From positions 1 to 64,000 of the forward strand of contig CAIUOG010000033.1 in NCBI GenBank assembly GCA_903900705.1: DNA of 64,000 nucleotides, given 5' to 3'. Within the stretch, counting starts at the first letter, position 1, and each line of letters opens with the position of its first letter. Below the pieces are notes generated by a model that saw only the letters and a program-made list of their open reading frames with translations, ran no database searches and had not been told where the DNA came from. Positions 16,205-25,171 of the stretch are shown piece by piece. A program made the translations under genes and the position numbers. This DNA is from an uncultured Acidobacteriia bacterium. GTDB taxonomy: Bacteria > Acidobacteriota > Terriglobia > Bryobacterales > Bryobacteraceae.

Positions 16205-19098
16205 AGCAGGGCCTCCTGCCGGAGGGCGAAGAGTTCTTTGAGCTCGTCCGTGGAAAGCTCCGTGAGCCAGGATTCGCCGGCTCCGATGACGTTATCGGCC
16301 ATGGCTTTTTTGCGCTCAATCATCTCGTCAATTCTCTCTTCCAGCGTACCCACGCAGACGAACTTGTGGATCTGGACATTGCGGGTCTGGCCGATGCGGA
16401 AGGCCCGGTCGGTGGCCTGATTTTCGACGGCGGGATTCCACCAGCGGTCGAAGTGGAAGACGTGGTTGGCGGCGGTGAGATTGAGGCCGGTGCCGCCCGC
16501 TTTCAGGGAGAGGACGAAGAGTTTGGGATCGTTATCGCCTCCCTTCTGGAAGCGCTCGACCATCTCATCACGCTTATGAGCGGGGACGCCGCCGTGGAGG
16601 AACAGAACTTCCTGGCCGAAGGTGGCTGCGAGGTGTTTACGGAGGCGCTCACCCATTTCGGCGAACTGCGAAAAAATGAGCGCGCGGTCGCCTTCAGAGA
16701 GCAACTCCTCCACCATTTCGGTGAGGCGGGAGAGCTTGCCGGAACGCCCGGGCAGAGGGGATTCGTCGGCAAGGAAGAGCGAGGGGTGATTGCAGACCTG
16801 CTTGAGCCTGGTGAGGGCGGCGAGGATGGCGCCTTTGCGGCGGATGCCGGTGACAGCGTCGAGATCTTTGGTGGTATTGGAGACAACGCGCTGGTAGAGC
16901 GATGCCTGTTCAGGCGTGAGGTTGCAGAAGACCTTCATTTCGAGCTTTTCCGGAAGGTCTTCCAGAATGGCCTTATCGGTCTTGAGGCGGCGCAGAATGA
17001 AGGGCGCGGTGAGTTTGCGGAGCTTCAGGGCGGCTTCCGATTCCACTTTTTTCTGAATGGGGAGCAGGAAGCGGCGACGGAATTCAGCGGCGTTGCCAAG
17101 GAAGCCGGGGTTGAGGAATTCCATGATGGCCCAGAGTTCGCCCACGTTATTTTCAACAGGAGTGCCGGTGAGGGCGATGCGGTAGTCCGCCGTAAGAGCG
17201 CGGGCGGCGCGGGCCTGGCGGGTGTCAGGATTCTTGATGTTCTGGGCTTCGTCGAGGATGACACCGGACCAGGCGACGTCATTGAGGACATCGATATCGC
17301 GATGCACAAGCGCATAGCTGGAGATGACGAGGGCGTGCTTGCGGGCTTCCCTGACGAAATCTTCGCCGCGGCTGCGGGTGACGCCGTGGTGGACGAGGAC
17401 CGAGAGGTTCGGCGCGAACCGGGCGGCTTCCTTGCGCCAGTTGCCGACCACGGAGGTAGGGCAAACGAGGAGCGCGGGGCGATCCATGCCATTGGCCCGA
17501 TCATGCTGCAGCAGGGCGAGGGCCTGCACGGTTTTGCCGAGGCCCATGTCGTCGGCGAGACACGCTCCGAGACCGTACTGGCGGAGGAAGCCGAGCCAGG
17601 AGAAGCCGCGCAACTGGTAGGGGCGGAGGGTGCCCTGAAAATCGAGCGGGACCGGCAGTTCTTCAAAGCGCGTGCGGCCGTCAAGTTTATCGAGAAGTTC
17701 CCCAACCCAGCCTTCGCCGCGCGCGGTTTCGAAGAGTACGCCGGGAGGAGCGTCGACGCCACCCAGGGCGGCGCGGATCACATCGCGTGCGGGCGCGGGT
17801 TCGCGCTTCCAGAGGTCAAGTGCGGCGCGGATGGCCTGGGGCTCAAAGGGGATCCACTTGCCGTGCACTTTGACGAGGGGCGCGGTGGATTCGGCCAGCT
17901 TGTCGAGTTCTTCCCGGGTGAAGGATTCGCCGCCGATCGCCACGTCCCAATCAAACTGCATCAGCTGATCGAGCGAGAAGGTGCCGCCCGAACCACCGGA
18001 ATGGGAGGGCTTGAGGACGGGGCGGGCGCGCACGACCGGAGAGGCTTCGTGGCCCTTCCACCAGGAGGGGACGATGGCGCGGAAGCCTTCCTGTTCGAGG
18101 AGGGGCGCGGTGTGGGTGAGAAAGCGGAAGGCGGAGGTGACGTCGAGCGGGAAGCTTTGGACGTCCGCGCGGATATCGGGGCAGAGCGAGGCGGCCCGCG
18201 CGAGAAGGCGTGTCACGTAGCGCCGGGGGCTGACTTCGTCGAGAGAGACGACCGGGCCGCCCCCGAGGGGTTCGAGCTGGTAGTGAACACGCCAGGTACT
18301 GTTGTCCGTATCCGGTTCGGGCTCGCGGAGTTCGAAGGCGAGCAGCCAGGGAAAGGAGGCTTCGTGAAAGGCGGGGCGCTGCCACTGGAGGACAGAGCCG
18401 GCGAAATCGGCGATGACCTCGGTGTCGCCCGGGATCTCGGATTCCATGGAAGTAAGGCGGCTCATCCAGACGGAGGGGAGGTTGAGCCGGGTGACCGCTT
18501 TCGGGATGGGACGCAGGGGTCGGACATTGCCGCGAGCGATACGGGGGAAAACGTCGATGATCCACTCGACAAAGCTGTGGACGAGGACAGCGGGATCATC
18601 GAGCGGTGGCGTGCCGCCTTGTTTATTAAGGCTGTGGGTATCGAGGGTGATGGCGCGGGCGGCGGGTGGCATGGAGGCCGCGAGTTGCTGGAGGGTGCGG
18701 CGGTCCGGCGCGGCGATGACGGGCTTCCAGCGGGCATGGAAGACGTCGTCTTCGCAGGCGATGGAGGGGAGCAGGCGGTCGCGGGAGGCGAGCGCGCTGA
18801 CGAAGCGAAGCGCGTTGCTCCAGAAGCGGGTGGTGGGCGTGGCGCGCGGGTCGCGAGGGACGGCGCTCAGGAAATGGAAGGCATTTTCGGCGTTTAAGAT
18901 GGCGAGGGGCAGCACAACAGGTTCGGGCAGCCAAAGAGTCCCTTTGCGATACGCCTCCGGCTGCACTGCGAGGTGGAGCAGGGCGCGGCGCAGATCAGCA
19001 GTGCTGCTACCGAACGGTTCGACCCAGAGGATCAGTTGGCGGTCGCGATAAGCGGTATGGAGCCGGAGAGGGGCTGCTCTGTCGAGTTCGAACGTCAT
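16201..19098 (-). CDS. SNF2-family DEAD/DEAH ATPase
   Basis: The 965-residue protein has a full two-lobed SNF2 motor in its C-terminal half. The visible motifs are motif I DDMGLGKTVQALALL, motif II DEAQNIKN, motif III LTGTPVENNVGELW, RALIFSQFAEMGERL, motif V SLKAGGTGLNLTAAN and motif VI QATDRAFRIGQ. The first 430 residues are a bacterial SNF2-associated region of unknown function. Bacterial members (RapA/HepA relatives) remodel nucleic-acid-protein complexes; the target here is unknown. It overlaps the thioredoxin gene upstream and the SWIM gene downstream by 4 nt each, so the three are co-translated. I saw no restriction or phage-defence partner. Confidence 0.92.
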   Translation of the reverse strand: MTFELDRAAPLRLHTAYRDRQLILWVEPFGSSTADLRRALLHLAVQPEAYRKGTLWLPEPVVLPLAILNAENAFHFLSAVPRDPRATPTTRFWSNALRFVSALASRDRLLPSIACEDDVFHARWKPVIAAPDRRTLQQLAASMPPAARAITLDTHSLNKQGGTPPLDDPAVLVHSFVEWIIDVFPRIARGNVRPLRPIPKAVTRLNLPSVWMSRLTSMESEIPGDTEVIADFAGSVLQWQRPAFHEASFPWLLAFELREPEPDTDNSTWRVHYQLEPLGGGPVVSLDEVSPRRYVTRLLARAASLCPDIRADVQSFPLDVTSAFRFLTHTAPLLEQEGFRAIVPSWWKGHEASPVVRARPVLKPSHSGGSGGTFSLDQLMQFDWDVAIGGESFTREELDKLAESTAPLVKVHGKWIPFEPQAIRAALDLWKREPAPARDVIRAALGGVDAPPGVLFETARGEGWVGELLDKLDGRTRFEELPVPLDFQGTLRPYQLRGFSWLGFLRQYGLGACLADDMGLGKTVQALALLQHDRANGMDRPALLVCPTSVVGNWRKEAARFAPNLSVLVHHGVTRSRGEDFVREARKHALVISSYALVHRDIDVLNDVAWSGVILDEAQNIKNPDTRQARAARALTADYRIALTGTPVENNVGELWAIMEFLNPGFLGNAAEFRRRFLLPIQKKVESEAALKLRKLTAPFILRRLKTDKAILEDLPEKLEMKVFCNLTPEQASLYQRVVSNTTKDLDAVTGIRRKGAILAALTRLKQVCNHPSLFLADESPLPGRSGKLSRLTEMVEELLSEGDRALIFSQFAEMGERLRKHLAATFGQEVLFLHGGVPAHKRDEMVERFQKGGDNDPKLFVLSLKAGGTGLNLTAANHVFHFDRWWNPAVENQATDRAFRIGQTRNVQIHKFVCVGTLEERIDEMIERKKAMADNVIGAGESWLTELSTDELKELFALRQEALL

Positions 19099-19538
19099 GC
19101 GGCGCTGGAATCGAGCCAGCGGCGCAGGGCTGCGCGTCCGGCGAATCCCGCCTGTTGCTGTTCCACGCGGCCGTTCCTCAGGAGGACAAAGTTGGGGATC
19201 GACTGAACTTTAAAACGCGCGGAGAGCTGGGGATTGGCTTCGGTGTCGACTTTCAAAACGATGGCTTTGCCAGCCATTTCGCGGGCCAGCTGGTGGACTT
19301 CCGGGGCAGCGGCGCGGCACGGGCCGCACCAATCCGCCCAGAAATCCACCAGCACCGGGACCGGCGAAGCGCTGACGATTTCATTGAACGCGGACTCATC
19401 CACATCGAGAGGGTCGCTTTGGGCCGGGAGTTCTGACTTGCAGGTTCCGCAGCGGCCCCGGTGCGAGAGGTGTCTGGCGGGGACACGATTGGTGGCCCCG
19501 CACGACGGGCAGTCGCGAAATGCGGAAAAAGGCATCAC
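19095..19538 (-). CDS. thioredoxin with N-terminal zinc ribbon (TrxC-like)
   Basis: This 147-residue thioredoxin-2-type protein has an N-terminal zinc ribbon (CPSCGATNRVP...CGTCKSELP) and the thioredoxin active site WADWCGPCRAAAP with the cis-Pro loop SIPNFVL. It is a cytosolic disulfide reductant, and in E. coli TrxC the ribbon is redox- and zinc-sensitive. The gene sits between a RidA gene (2 nt gap) and the SNF2 gene (4 nt overlap). Co-transcription with DNA-remodelling genes is unusual. Confidence 0.9.
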   Translation of the reverse strand: MMPFSAFRDCPSCGATNRVPARHLSHRGRCGTCKSELPAQSDPLDVDESAFNEIVSASPVPVLVDFWADWCGPCRAAAPEVHQLAREMAGKAIVLKVDTEANPQLSARFKVQSIPNFVLLRNGRVEQQQAGFAGRAALRRWLDSSAA

Positions 19539-19540
19539 CT

Positions 19541-19999
19541 TTAAATGTAAGCGATGACGTCTATCTCCACGAGGGAATTGCCCGGAATGCCACCGGCGGC
19601 GGCGATGGTGGTGCGGACGGGCGGTTCGTCGCCGAAGCTGCCGAGGAAGACCTCATTCATGGCGGCGTAATCCTTCAGGTCATTGAGGAAAACGCTGCAT
19701 TTGAGGACCTTGTTCATGGAGGAGCCGGCGTCTTCAAGCTGCTGTTTGATGGAATCGAGCACGCCTTTGGTGTGAACTTTTATATCGCCTTCCTTGTGAT
19801 AGCCCACGCCGGCGATGAAAAGGAGGTTGCCGTAAGCCACAGTGCTGTTAAAAAGCGGCGTTTTGGCGGGCTTCGGACCTTTGCGGATCACACGTTTGGT
19901 GGGGGCGGCGGTCTGCGCTTCGGCGGCCGGCACGGCGATGGCGGCGGTGGTGGCCGCGGTGGTGGCGGCGGTCGAGATGAATTTGCGTCTGGTGTTCAT
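19541..19999 (-). CDS. RidA/YjgF-family protein with Tat-type signal
   Basis: The 152-residue protein has a RidA core (residues of about 45-152) with the conserved Arg in PPVRTTIAAAGGIPGN and the strand LVEIDVIAYI. RidA enzymes hydrolyse reactive 2-aminoacrylate-type imines and normally lack export signals. Here the first 28 residues (MNTRRKFISTAATTAATTAA...) look like a twin-arginine signal ending near AEAQ, which predicts a periplasmic protein. The gene is preceded by AAAGGAG. It lies 24 nt after a secreted amidohydrolase gene and 2 nt before the thioredoxin gene. Confidence 0.85.
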   Translation of the reverse strand: MNTRRKFISTAATTAATTAAIAVPAAEAQTAAPTKRVIRKGPKPAKTPLFNSTVAYGNLLFIAGVGYHKEGDIKVHTKGVLDSIKQQLEDAGSSMNKVLKCSVFLNDLKDYAAMNEVFLGSFGDEPPVRTTIAAAGGIPGNSLVEIDVIAYI

Positions 20000-20023
20000 T
20001 ATGAGGCTCCTTTGGCTTCTGGT

Positions 20024-21340
20024 TCAGGGTTTGGGTTGCGGTTGCCGGGGGGTGCGGACGGGGCTGATGGCATCCCAGCGGGGGTCTCCGGTGCGTCGGT
20101 AGTTGGACGGGAGCGTGGTCCAGTCGGGGCGACTGATGGCGTTGAGATCGTAGACGACTTTGCCATCGCGCAGAGTGAGTTCGCATTGCAGGCGTTTGAC
20201 GCCTTTGAGGCGCGCGCCGTACATATCGGCGAAACCGAAGCGCCCGGTCTGGAGGCTGAGAACGGCGACATCGGCCGGGGCGCCAACGGAGAGGTTGCCG
20301 AGACTGTCCTGATGGATTTCATGGGCGGGGTTCCAGGTAGAGCGGCGAATGACGTCGTCGAGAGTGAGGCCAAGGGCGAGGAACTGGCTCATGATGTTGA
20401 GCATGTCTTTGGTGCCGGCATTCATACTGCCGGTGTGGAGGTCGGTCGAGATGGAGTCCGGGAGGAAGCGCTCTTTGAGGGCTTCGGTGACAACGGGGAA
20501 GGCGAGACTGCCGCCGCCCTGCCCGACATCGAAGATGATGCCGCGTTTGCGGCCTTCGAACATGGCGGGGTTGAGTTTGCCGTCGTCGCCTAATTCGTGG
20601 CGGAGTCCGGAATAGCAGTGCGTGTAGATGTCGCCGGGGCGGAGTTTGGCTGTGAGCAACCGGGCGAGGGGGCGTTCCGGGCGGTCTGAGCCGAAATCGA
20701 CCATGACGGGGATTTTGGCGAGGGTTCCGGCAATGACGGCGTTTTCGACGGGAGTCCACTGCGGTCCCGGGAAGTGGGCGGTCTTGATGCCGATGATGGT
20801 TTCGGGATATCTGAGCGCCATGTCCGCCGCGGGCTGCGCTTCCATGTCGGTGATGTCGGCTTCGAATCTGCCGCCGCGCATGCCGTTGCCGACGATGTTG
20901 AGGAAGGCGAGGACCCGGGTTTTCGAGCGGTCGATGATGCGCTGTTTGAAGTCTTCGAAGTTGCGGTAGCCGGAGCAGCCCGCGTCGGCAACGGTGGTGA
21001 CGCCGGTGCGGAAGGTAAAGCCATCGGGAGGAAGGCTAAGGTCGCCGGCATAGGAGTTCTTTTCGCCCGTGCCGGTGTAGAAGTGGACATGGATGTCGAC
21101 GATGCCGGGGGTAACGTAGAGGCCGGTGACGTCGACCGTTTTGAAGGCCCGGGCGGGGTCGATTTTGGGAGCGACAGCAGCGATTTTGCCATCGAGGATG
21201 GCAACGTCACGGACAGCGGAGAGGTTGTTTTTGGGGTCGATGACGTGGCCGTTGCGGAGGAGAAGGTCGTAGAGGGGAGGTGGGGCAGTTTGGCCCTGGA
21301 TGGTGAAGGCCACGAGGATGCCGAGGAATGCGGGGCGCAT
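20024..21340 (-). CDS. secreted amidohydrolase/deacetylase-family metallohydrolase
   Basis: The 438-residue protein starts with a short signal peptide (MRPAFLGILVAFTIQGQ). The dihydroorotase-like fold shows the metal-binding HVH in GIVDIHVHFYTG, the probable carbamylated Lys in ETIIGIKTAHF, DIYTHCYSG and STDLHTGSM. Such enzymes hydrolyse cyclic amides or N-acyl amino acids; the substrate here is unknown. The gene is first in a minus-strand run that continues with the exported RidA-like protein, suggesting that at least these two act outside the cytoplasm. Confidence 0.85.
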   Translation of the reverse strand: MRPAFLGILVAFTIQGQTAPPPLYDLLLRNGHVIDPKNNLSAVRDVAILDGKIAAVAPKIDPARAFKTVDVTGLYVTPGIVDIHVHFYTGTGEKNSYAGDLSLPPDGFTFRTGVTTVADAGCSGYRNFEDFKQRIIDRSKTRVLAFLNIVGNGMRGGRFEADITDMEAQPAADMALRYPETIIGIKTAHFPGPQWTPVENAVIAGTLAKIPVMVDFGSDRPERPLARLLTAKLRPGDIYTHCYSGLRHELGDDGKLNPAMFEGRKRGIIFDVGQGGGSLAFPVVTEALKERFLPDSISTDLHTGSMNAGTKDMLNIMSQFLALGLTLDDVIRRSTWNPAHEIHQDSLGNLSVGAPADVAVLSLQTGRFGFADMYGARLKGVKRLQCELTLRDGKVVYDLNAISRPDWTTLPSNYRRTGDPRWDAISPVRTPRQPQPKP

Positions 21341-21403
21341 GCGTGGCTTGCATTGTATCGAATCGGACCGGGGCGGATGGGGTGTCGGTGCCCGTTAAAG
21401 TAT

Positions 21404-21430
21404 TTGCGCACACCTGTCGATAGTTATACT
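21404..21430 (+). promoter_or_regulatory. candidate promoter for CpaE-like gene
   Basis: TTGCGC (21404-21409) and TATACT (21425-21430) lie 15 bp apart, about 60 bp before the ATG at 21493. The -10 is good and the spacing is short. Confidence 0.3.
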
Positions 21431-21492
21431 GCCGAAGTTAGCCTATTCGAGATGCCCGCTCGGATGGTACTAATGAACTAAAGCCAAGGTGA

Positions 21493-22689
21493 ATGTCGGG
21501 AGATACATCACATCCGCTAGCAGAACTTCAAAAGACTCCAGCGTGGCCCTGGAAAGTCGGGTTTGTAGTGAGTTCGGATGAACTGGCGGACGAATTGACG
21601 AGCGCACTCAAAGAGATGAACGCGACGAGCGAGTTTCGGATTTCGCCGGCACTGCCGCCCTTTGAAGTGGCCTCGCAGGTGCAGCGAACGAAGCCGGACG
21701 TGCTGTTTGTGGAGTTGTCGTCTGTTCCGGTGGGGGCGAACGAGTGGATTGGCATCATCCGGTCGGGTTCGGACATGCCTCTCATTGTGGCTGTTCATCC
21801 GTCGGCCGATCCGGTGGAGATGATCTCGGCCCTGCGCGCGGGCGCCGCGGAGTTCATCAGTCTTCCGGTGCGTCCGGCAGTGTTCGAGGCGATGGACCGG
21901 ATTGCGATCCAGATGGAGTCGAAGCAGACGACGCAGGCGGCGCCGGGGCGGGTTCTGGGGATTCTGTCCGCCAAGGGCGGCTGCGGCGCGACGACGCTCG
22001 CCTGTCACCTGGCGGTGGCGATTCAGGCCGCGAGTGGCGAGGGAAGAGTGCTGATGACGGATCTGGACCACCAGACACCCGCGGCGCACCGGGTCTACCG
22101 GTCATCCGCTGAGACCGGGATTTCCGAGGCCTTCGAAGCGGTCCGACGCCTCAATGTGGGTTGCTGGAACGAGTTTGTGAAGCCGGTGACGCCGCGGGTG
22201 GACATGCTTTGCGCCACGCCGGGAAGCGGTTCACCGGAGCCATGGCGAATTGAGAGCCTGTTCCGGTTTGTGAAACGCCACTATGCGTGGATCCTTGCGG
22301 ATCTGGGGCGGCATCTGAATCCCTCCAACTGGACGTTTCTCGCGAGTGTGGATGAACTGCTGGTGGTGACGGCGCCGGATGTATTGGCGTTGTATCAGAC
22401 CCGGGCGGTTTTGCAGATGCTGACAAACCGCGGTTTTGATAAGAGCCGGGTGCGGCTGATTCTCAATCGAAATCAGAATTCGCCGCAGGATTTCTGGATT
22501 GAAAGCATCGAACAAATGTTCGATATGAGTGTCCTGGCGGTTTTGCCTCACGATACGTCGACGCTCAACCGGCTGCCGAAGGAAGACTTTGAATTCCCGG
22601 CGAATTCCGCATATGGCCGCGCTGTCTCGAAACTGGCGGCGAAGATCCTGCGCGAGGGGCCGGAGACGACGAAAAAGAGGGCCGCATGA
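21493..22689 (+). CDS. CpaE/TadZ-like pilus-assembly ATPase
   Basis: The 398-residue protein has an N-terminal receiver-like domain (about 20-140: KVGFVVSSDELADELTSALKEM). A MinD/ParA-type ATPase domain follows with the deviant Walker A SAKGGCGATTLACHLAVA and LADLGRHLN. This architecture matches CpaE/TadZ proteins, which mark the pole where Tad (Flp) pili assemble. No cpaF, tadB/C, secretin or pilin gene lies in this window, so it is either an orphan or the edge of a dispersed system. Two response-regulator genes follow on the same strand. Confidence 0.82.
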   Translation: MSGDTSHPLAELQKTPAWPWKVGFVVSSDELADELTSALKEMNATSEFRISPALPPFEVASQVQRTKPDVLFVELSSVPVGANEWIGIIRSGSDMPLIVAVHPSADPVEMISALRAGAAEFISLPVRPAVFEAMDRIAIQMESKQTTQAAPGRVLGILSAKGGCGATTLACHLAVAIQAASGEGRVLMTDLDHQTPAAHRVYRSSAETGISEAFEAVRRLNVGCWNEFVKPVTPRVDMLCATPGSGSPEPWRIESLFRFVKRHYAWILADLGRHLNPSNWTFLASVDELLVVTAPDVLALYQTRAVLQMLTNRGFDKSRVRLILNRNQNSPQDFWIESIEQMFDMSVLAVLPHDTSTLNRLPKEDFEFPANSAYGRAVSKLAAKILREGPETTKKRAA

Positions 22690-22801
22690 GGTCCCCGGAA
22701 GGCAACTCCATTGCAGTCCGCAAATGGACCGGAGCGATCCCGGTGGTGATTGGATTTCGAACCGGCGTAAAGGGTATGCTGAATGAGGTAAGAAATCACA
22801 A

Positions 22802-23686
22802 ATGAGTGAACGCTCCGTTCTCTTCATCAGCGCCGATCTGGCCGCAGCCGCAAAAATTGAAGCCGCCGTTCGCAGTGTTTTTGCGGACGAATTGGAAATG
22901 GTGCGCGCCGAGGCTCTGTTCGACGGTCTGCGTTTTCTGCAGGAACGGACTTTTGACTTAATATTGTCCGATCTTTTCTTACCAGACGGACAAGGCCTGG
23001 CGACGCTGCGGCATCTGCAGCAGCACGCTCCCAATACGGCGATGATCGCTCTCTGTCACGCGCAGGACCGCGACACCGGCATTACGGCGGTTCGAAAAGG
23101 CGCATTCGATTTCTTCTGTTATGAAGACTTCGATTCCAAAACGCTGCGCAAATCCATTGAGGCTGCGATTAACCACGCGCATATCGAGGCCGAACAGAAA
23201 GCGGCGGCGGAACGGCGCAATAACGCCCGTTTTCCCTGCCGGCTTGCGGTGAGTTACCAGACGCTGGAACACCCGATTCTTTCAGGACAGGGGACCAGCG
23301 AAACGCTCAATATCAGCAGCAAGGGTTTGCTCTTCACCAGTAACGAGCATTTCCAGCCCGGGCAGCTTGTGCAGGTATCGCTCGACTGGCCGGCGCGGCT
23401 GGAGAACCAGATTCCGCTCAAGCTGGTGGCGGAAGGCCGGATCATTCGCAACGCGAATGGCCAGACGGCCATGACGATCGAAAAGTATGAATTCCGCACG
23501 CGCCGGATACCAAAGGCAGCGGGCACAGGGGAAACCGGCACTTCGACCGGAGCTCAAAAGGCGCCCCAAAGCACAGTAACAACCAACAGCAACCGCCCGA
23601 CAGAGGCGGCAAAAGGCAGTATCTCCCGGCCGGGTACGGCGGCGGGTGGACAGACGAAAGGCGCTACGGAGCGCCGGCCCGTCTGA
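22802..23686 (+). CDS. response regulator with C-terminal PilZ domain
   Basis: The 294-residue protein has a receiver domain at residues 1-125 with the phospho-acceptor region FDLILSDLFLPDGQG. A PilZ domain at about 140-235 carries both c-di-GMP contacts (RRNNARFPCRL and LNISSKGLLF, matching RxxxR and [DN]xSxxG). A Ser/Thr/Gly-rich tail follows. It should couple phosphorylation to c-di-GMP binding. It lies 112 nt after the CpaE-like gene on the same strand, which hints at control of surface structures or motility. No cognate kinase is adjacent. Confidence 0.87.
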   Translation: MSERSVLFISADLAAAAKIEAAVRSVFADELEMVRAEALFDGLRFLQERTFDLILSDLFLPDGQGLATLRHLQQHAPNTAMIALCHAQDRDTGITAVRKGAFDFFCYEDFDSKTLRKSIEAAINHAHIEAEQKAAAERRNNARFPCRLAVSYQTLEHPILSGQGTSETLNISSKGLLFTSNEHFQPGQLVQVSLDWPARLENQIPLKLVAEGRIIRNANGQTAMTIEKYEFRTRRIPKAAGTGETGTSTGAQKAPQSTVTTNSNRPTEAAKGSISRPGTAAGGQTKGATERRPV

Positions 23687-23717
23687 TCATTCGTAGATCC
23701 GATATCCGGAGGAGTTT

Positions 23718-24380
23718 GTGCCAAAAGTTATTCTCGTGAGTGACCAGCCTGTGCTGCTGTGTGGTCTTTCGCACGTCCTCGAAACACGCGGCTTCGAAAT
23801 CGCCGCATGCTGCACGGCCGCGGAACTGCAGCAAGCGCTGATGAATGTGATTTCGCCCGACCTTGCCGTACTGGACATCACGGCGGGTCTGACATTTGGA
23901 AACCTGACGGATGTTCACAACCGGATTCCGGATTGCCCGGTGGTGTTGTGGGCAGATTCGATTCCCCTGGAACTTGTCTTCAAAACGCTGGAATTTGGCG
24001 TGCGGGGAATCGTGCAGCGAACCTCGCTTCCCGAACAGGTTTCCGATTCGCTCCGACGCGTTTGCAATGGTGAAATGCAGATCGGGTTCGGCGGTTCGAA
24101 AGACTTGCCGTCACCGAAGCGCAAGATCGCGCTCACGCCTCGTGAGAGGGAAATCGTGGGACGGCTGCGGCAGGGGCTCCGTAACAAGCAGATTGCGGCG
24201 GAGATGAACATCACCGAAGGCACGGTTAAGATCTATCTGTTCCGCCTGTTTCACAAGCTGGGCGTGCGCAACCGGTTTGAACTGGCGCGCTGCGGGGTGC
24301 TGGACCAGATGCAGTTCTCGGCGGTACCGGCGGGTTATATGACGGAAGCCGCGTCCGACGACTACATGGGCAACAACTAA
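23718..24380 (+). CDS. NarL/LuxR-type response regulator with atypical receiver
   Basis: The 220-residue protein starts at GTG after a strong GGAGGAG. The receiver (1-120) keeps the acceptor Asp region (LAVLDITAGL). However, the acidic pocket reads VSDQP rather than DD, and the conserved Lys position reads Arg (GIVQRTSLPE), so phosphorylation may be weak or absent. The C-terminal LuxR HTH is clear (LTPREREIVGRLRQGLRNKQIAAEMNITEGTVKIYLFRLFHKLG). It is the last gene of the plus-strand group and overlaps the convergent ABC ATPase gene by 4 nt. Confidence 0.87.
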   Translation: MPKVILVSDQPVLLCGLSHVLETRGFEIAACCTAAELQQALMNVISPDLAVLDITAGLTFGNLTDVHNRIPDCPVVLWADSIPLELVFKTLEFGVRGIVQRTSLPEQVSDSLRRVCNGEMQIGFGGSKDLPSPKRKIALTPREREIVGRLRQGLRNKQIAAEMNITEGTVKIYLFRLFHKLGVRNRFELARCGVLDQMQFSAVPAGYMTEAASDDYMGNN

Positions 24381-25171
24381 GCTTCCGGGAAAGCGTTGCG
24401 TGGCAGCGCGGCTACCAGTTCTCTTGTGAAGGGATGCGCTGGTTCCCGGAAAATCCTGGCGGGTGGGCCGGACTCCACCACGCGGCCTTCGTGGAGTATG
24501 TCCACCCGGCGGCTGAGCGTGGCGACTGACAGCAGGTCGTGCGAGATGAAGAGTATGGCTGTGCCGAGACGCTGGTTCAATTCCCCGAACAGGCGCAGGA
24601 TCGCCGCCTGCGTGATGGCATCGAGAGCGCTGGTGGGCTCATCGGCCAGCAGCAAGGCGGGTTTGTGCATGATCGCGAGGGCGATGAGCAGGCGCTGGCC
24701 CTGACCGGTGGATAGTTCGCCGGATCTTCTTTGCAGAAAGTCCGGGGTTCCGGGCAGTTGCACACTTTCGAGCAGTGCGGCAAAGTCCTCCGCAGAGGCG
24801 TTCGTAGTGGCGTGGGCTTTCCAGGTTTCTTCGAGCAGCGTCCGCACGCGCAGCTTCGCATTCAGCGCCGCCGCGGGACTCTGGGGCACGTAGCCGATCC
24901 GCTTACCGCGCAGCTTTCGCATCTCCGCGCCGCTTAAGCCCGTCAGTTCCCTGCCCTCCAGCCGGACCGAGCCGGTAACAATGCCGCCGCGGTAGCCCAA
25001 CAGTCCCATCAGAGACAGCGCCAGCGTGCTTTTGCCGGAACCGCTCAGCCCAACCAGCGAAACGATTTCCCCTGCCTGAATGACGCCCGCGACCTGGTGC
25101 AGCACCTCGCGTTTGCCATAGCGCGCCGTGAAACAGTATTCCAGTACCGGAGTTGTTGTGGACGCGTTCAT
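24377..25171 (-). CDS. peptide/nickel-type ABC transporter ATP-binding protein
   Basis: I start this 264-residue ATPase at the ATG overlapping the binding-protein stop (ATGA), not 29 codons upstream as in the track. Walker A is GLSGSGKST, Walker B LLLADEPTSALDA, and the signature is LSTGQ rather than LSGGQ. It belongs to the Dpp/Opp group. Those systems normally use two ATPases, but only one is encoded here, so it may homodimerise or share a partner elsewhere. Confidence 0.87.
   Translation of the reverse strand: MNASTTTPVLEYCFTARYGKREVLHQVAGVIQAGEIVSLVGLSGSGKSTLALSLMGLLGYRGGIVTGSVRLEGRELTGLSGAEMRKLRGKRIGYVPQSPAAALNAKLRVRTLLEETWKAHATTNASAEDFAALLESVQLPGTPDFLQRRSGELSTGQGQRLLIALAIMHKPALLLADEPTSALDAITQAAILRLFGELNQRLGTAILFISHDLLSVATLSRRVDILHEGRVVESGPPARIFREPAHPFTRELVAALPRNAFPEA

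Noticed and set aside
16366-18897. 843-codon plus-strand ORF
   Set aside because: It is fully antisense to the SNF2 gene, whose motifs are unambiguous; composition is shadow-like.
16201-19098. SNF2 gene as part of a phage-defence island
   Set aside because: Some defence systems use SNF2 proteins, but no methylase, nuclease, phospholipase D or other defence partner is adjacent.
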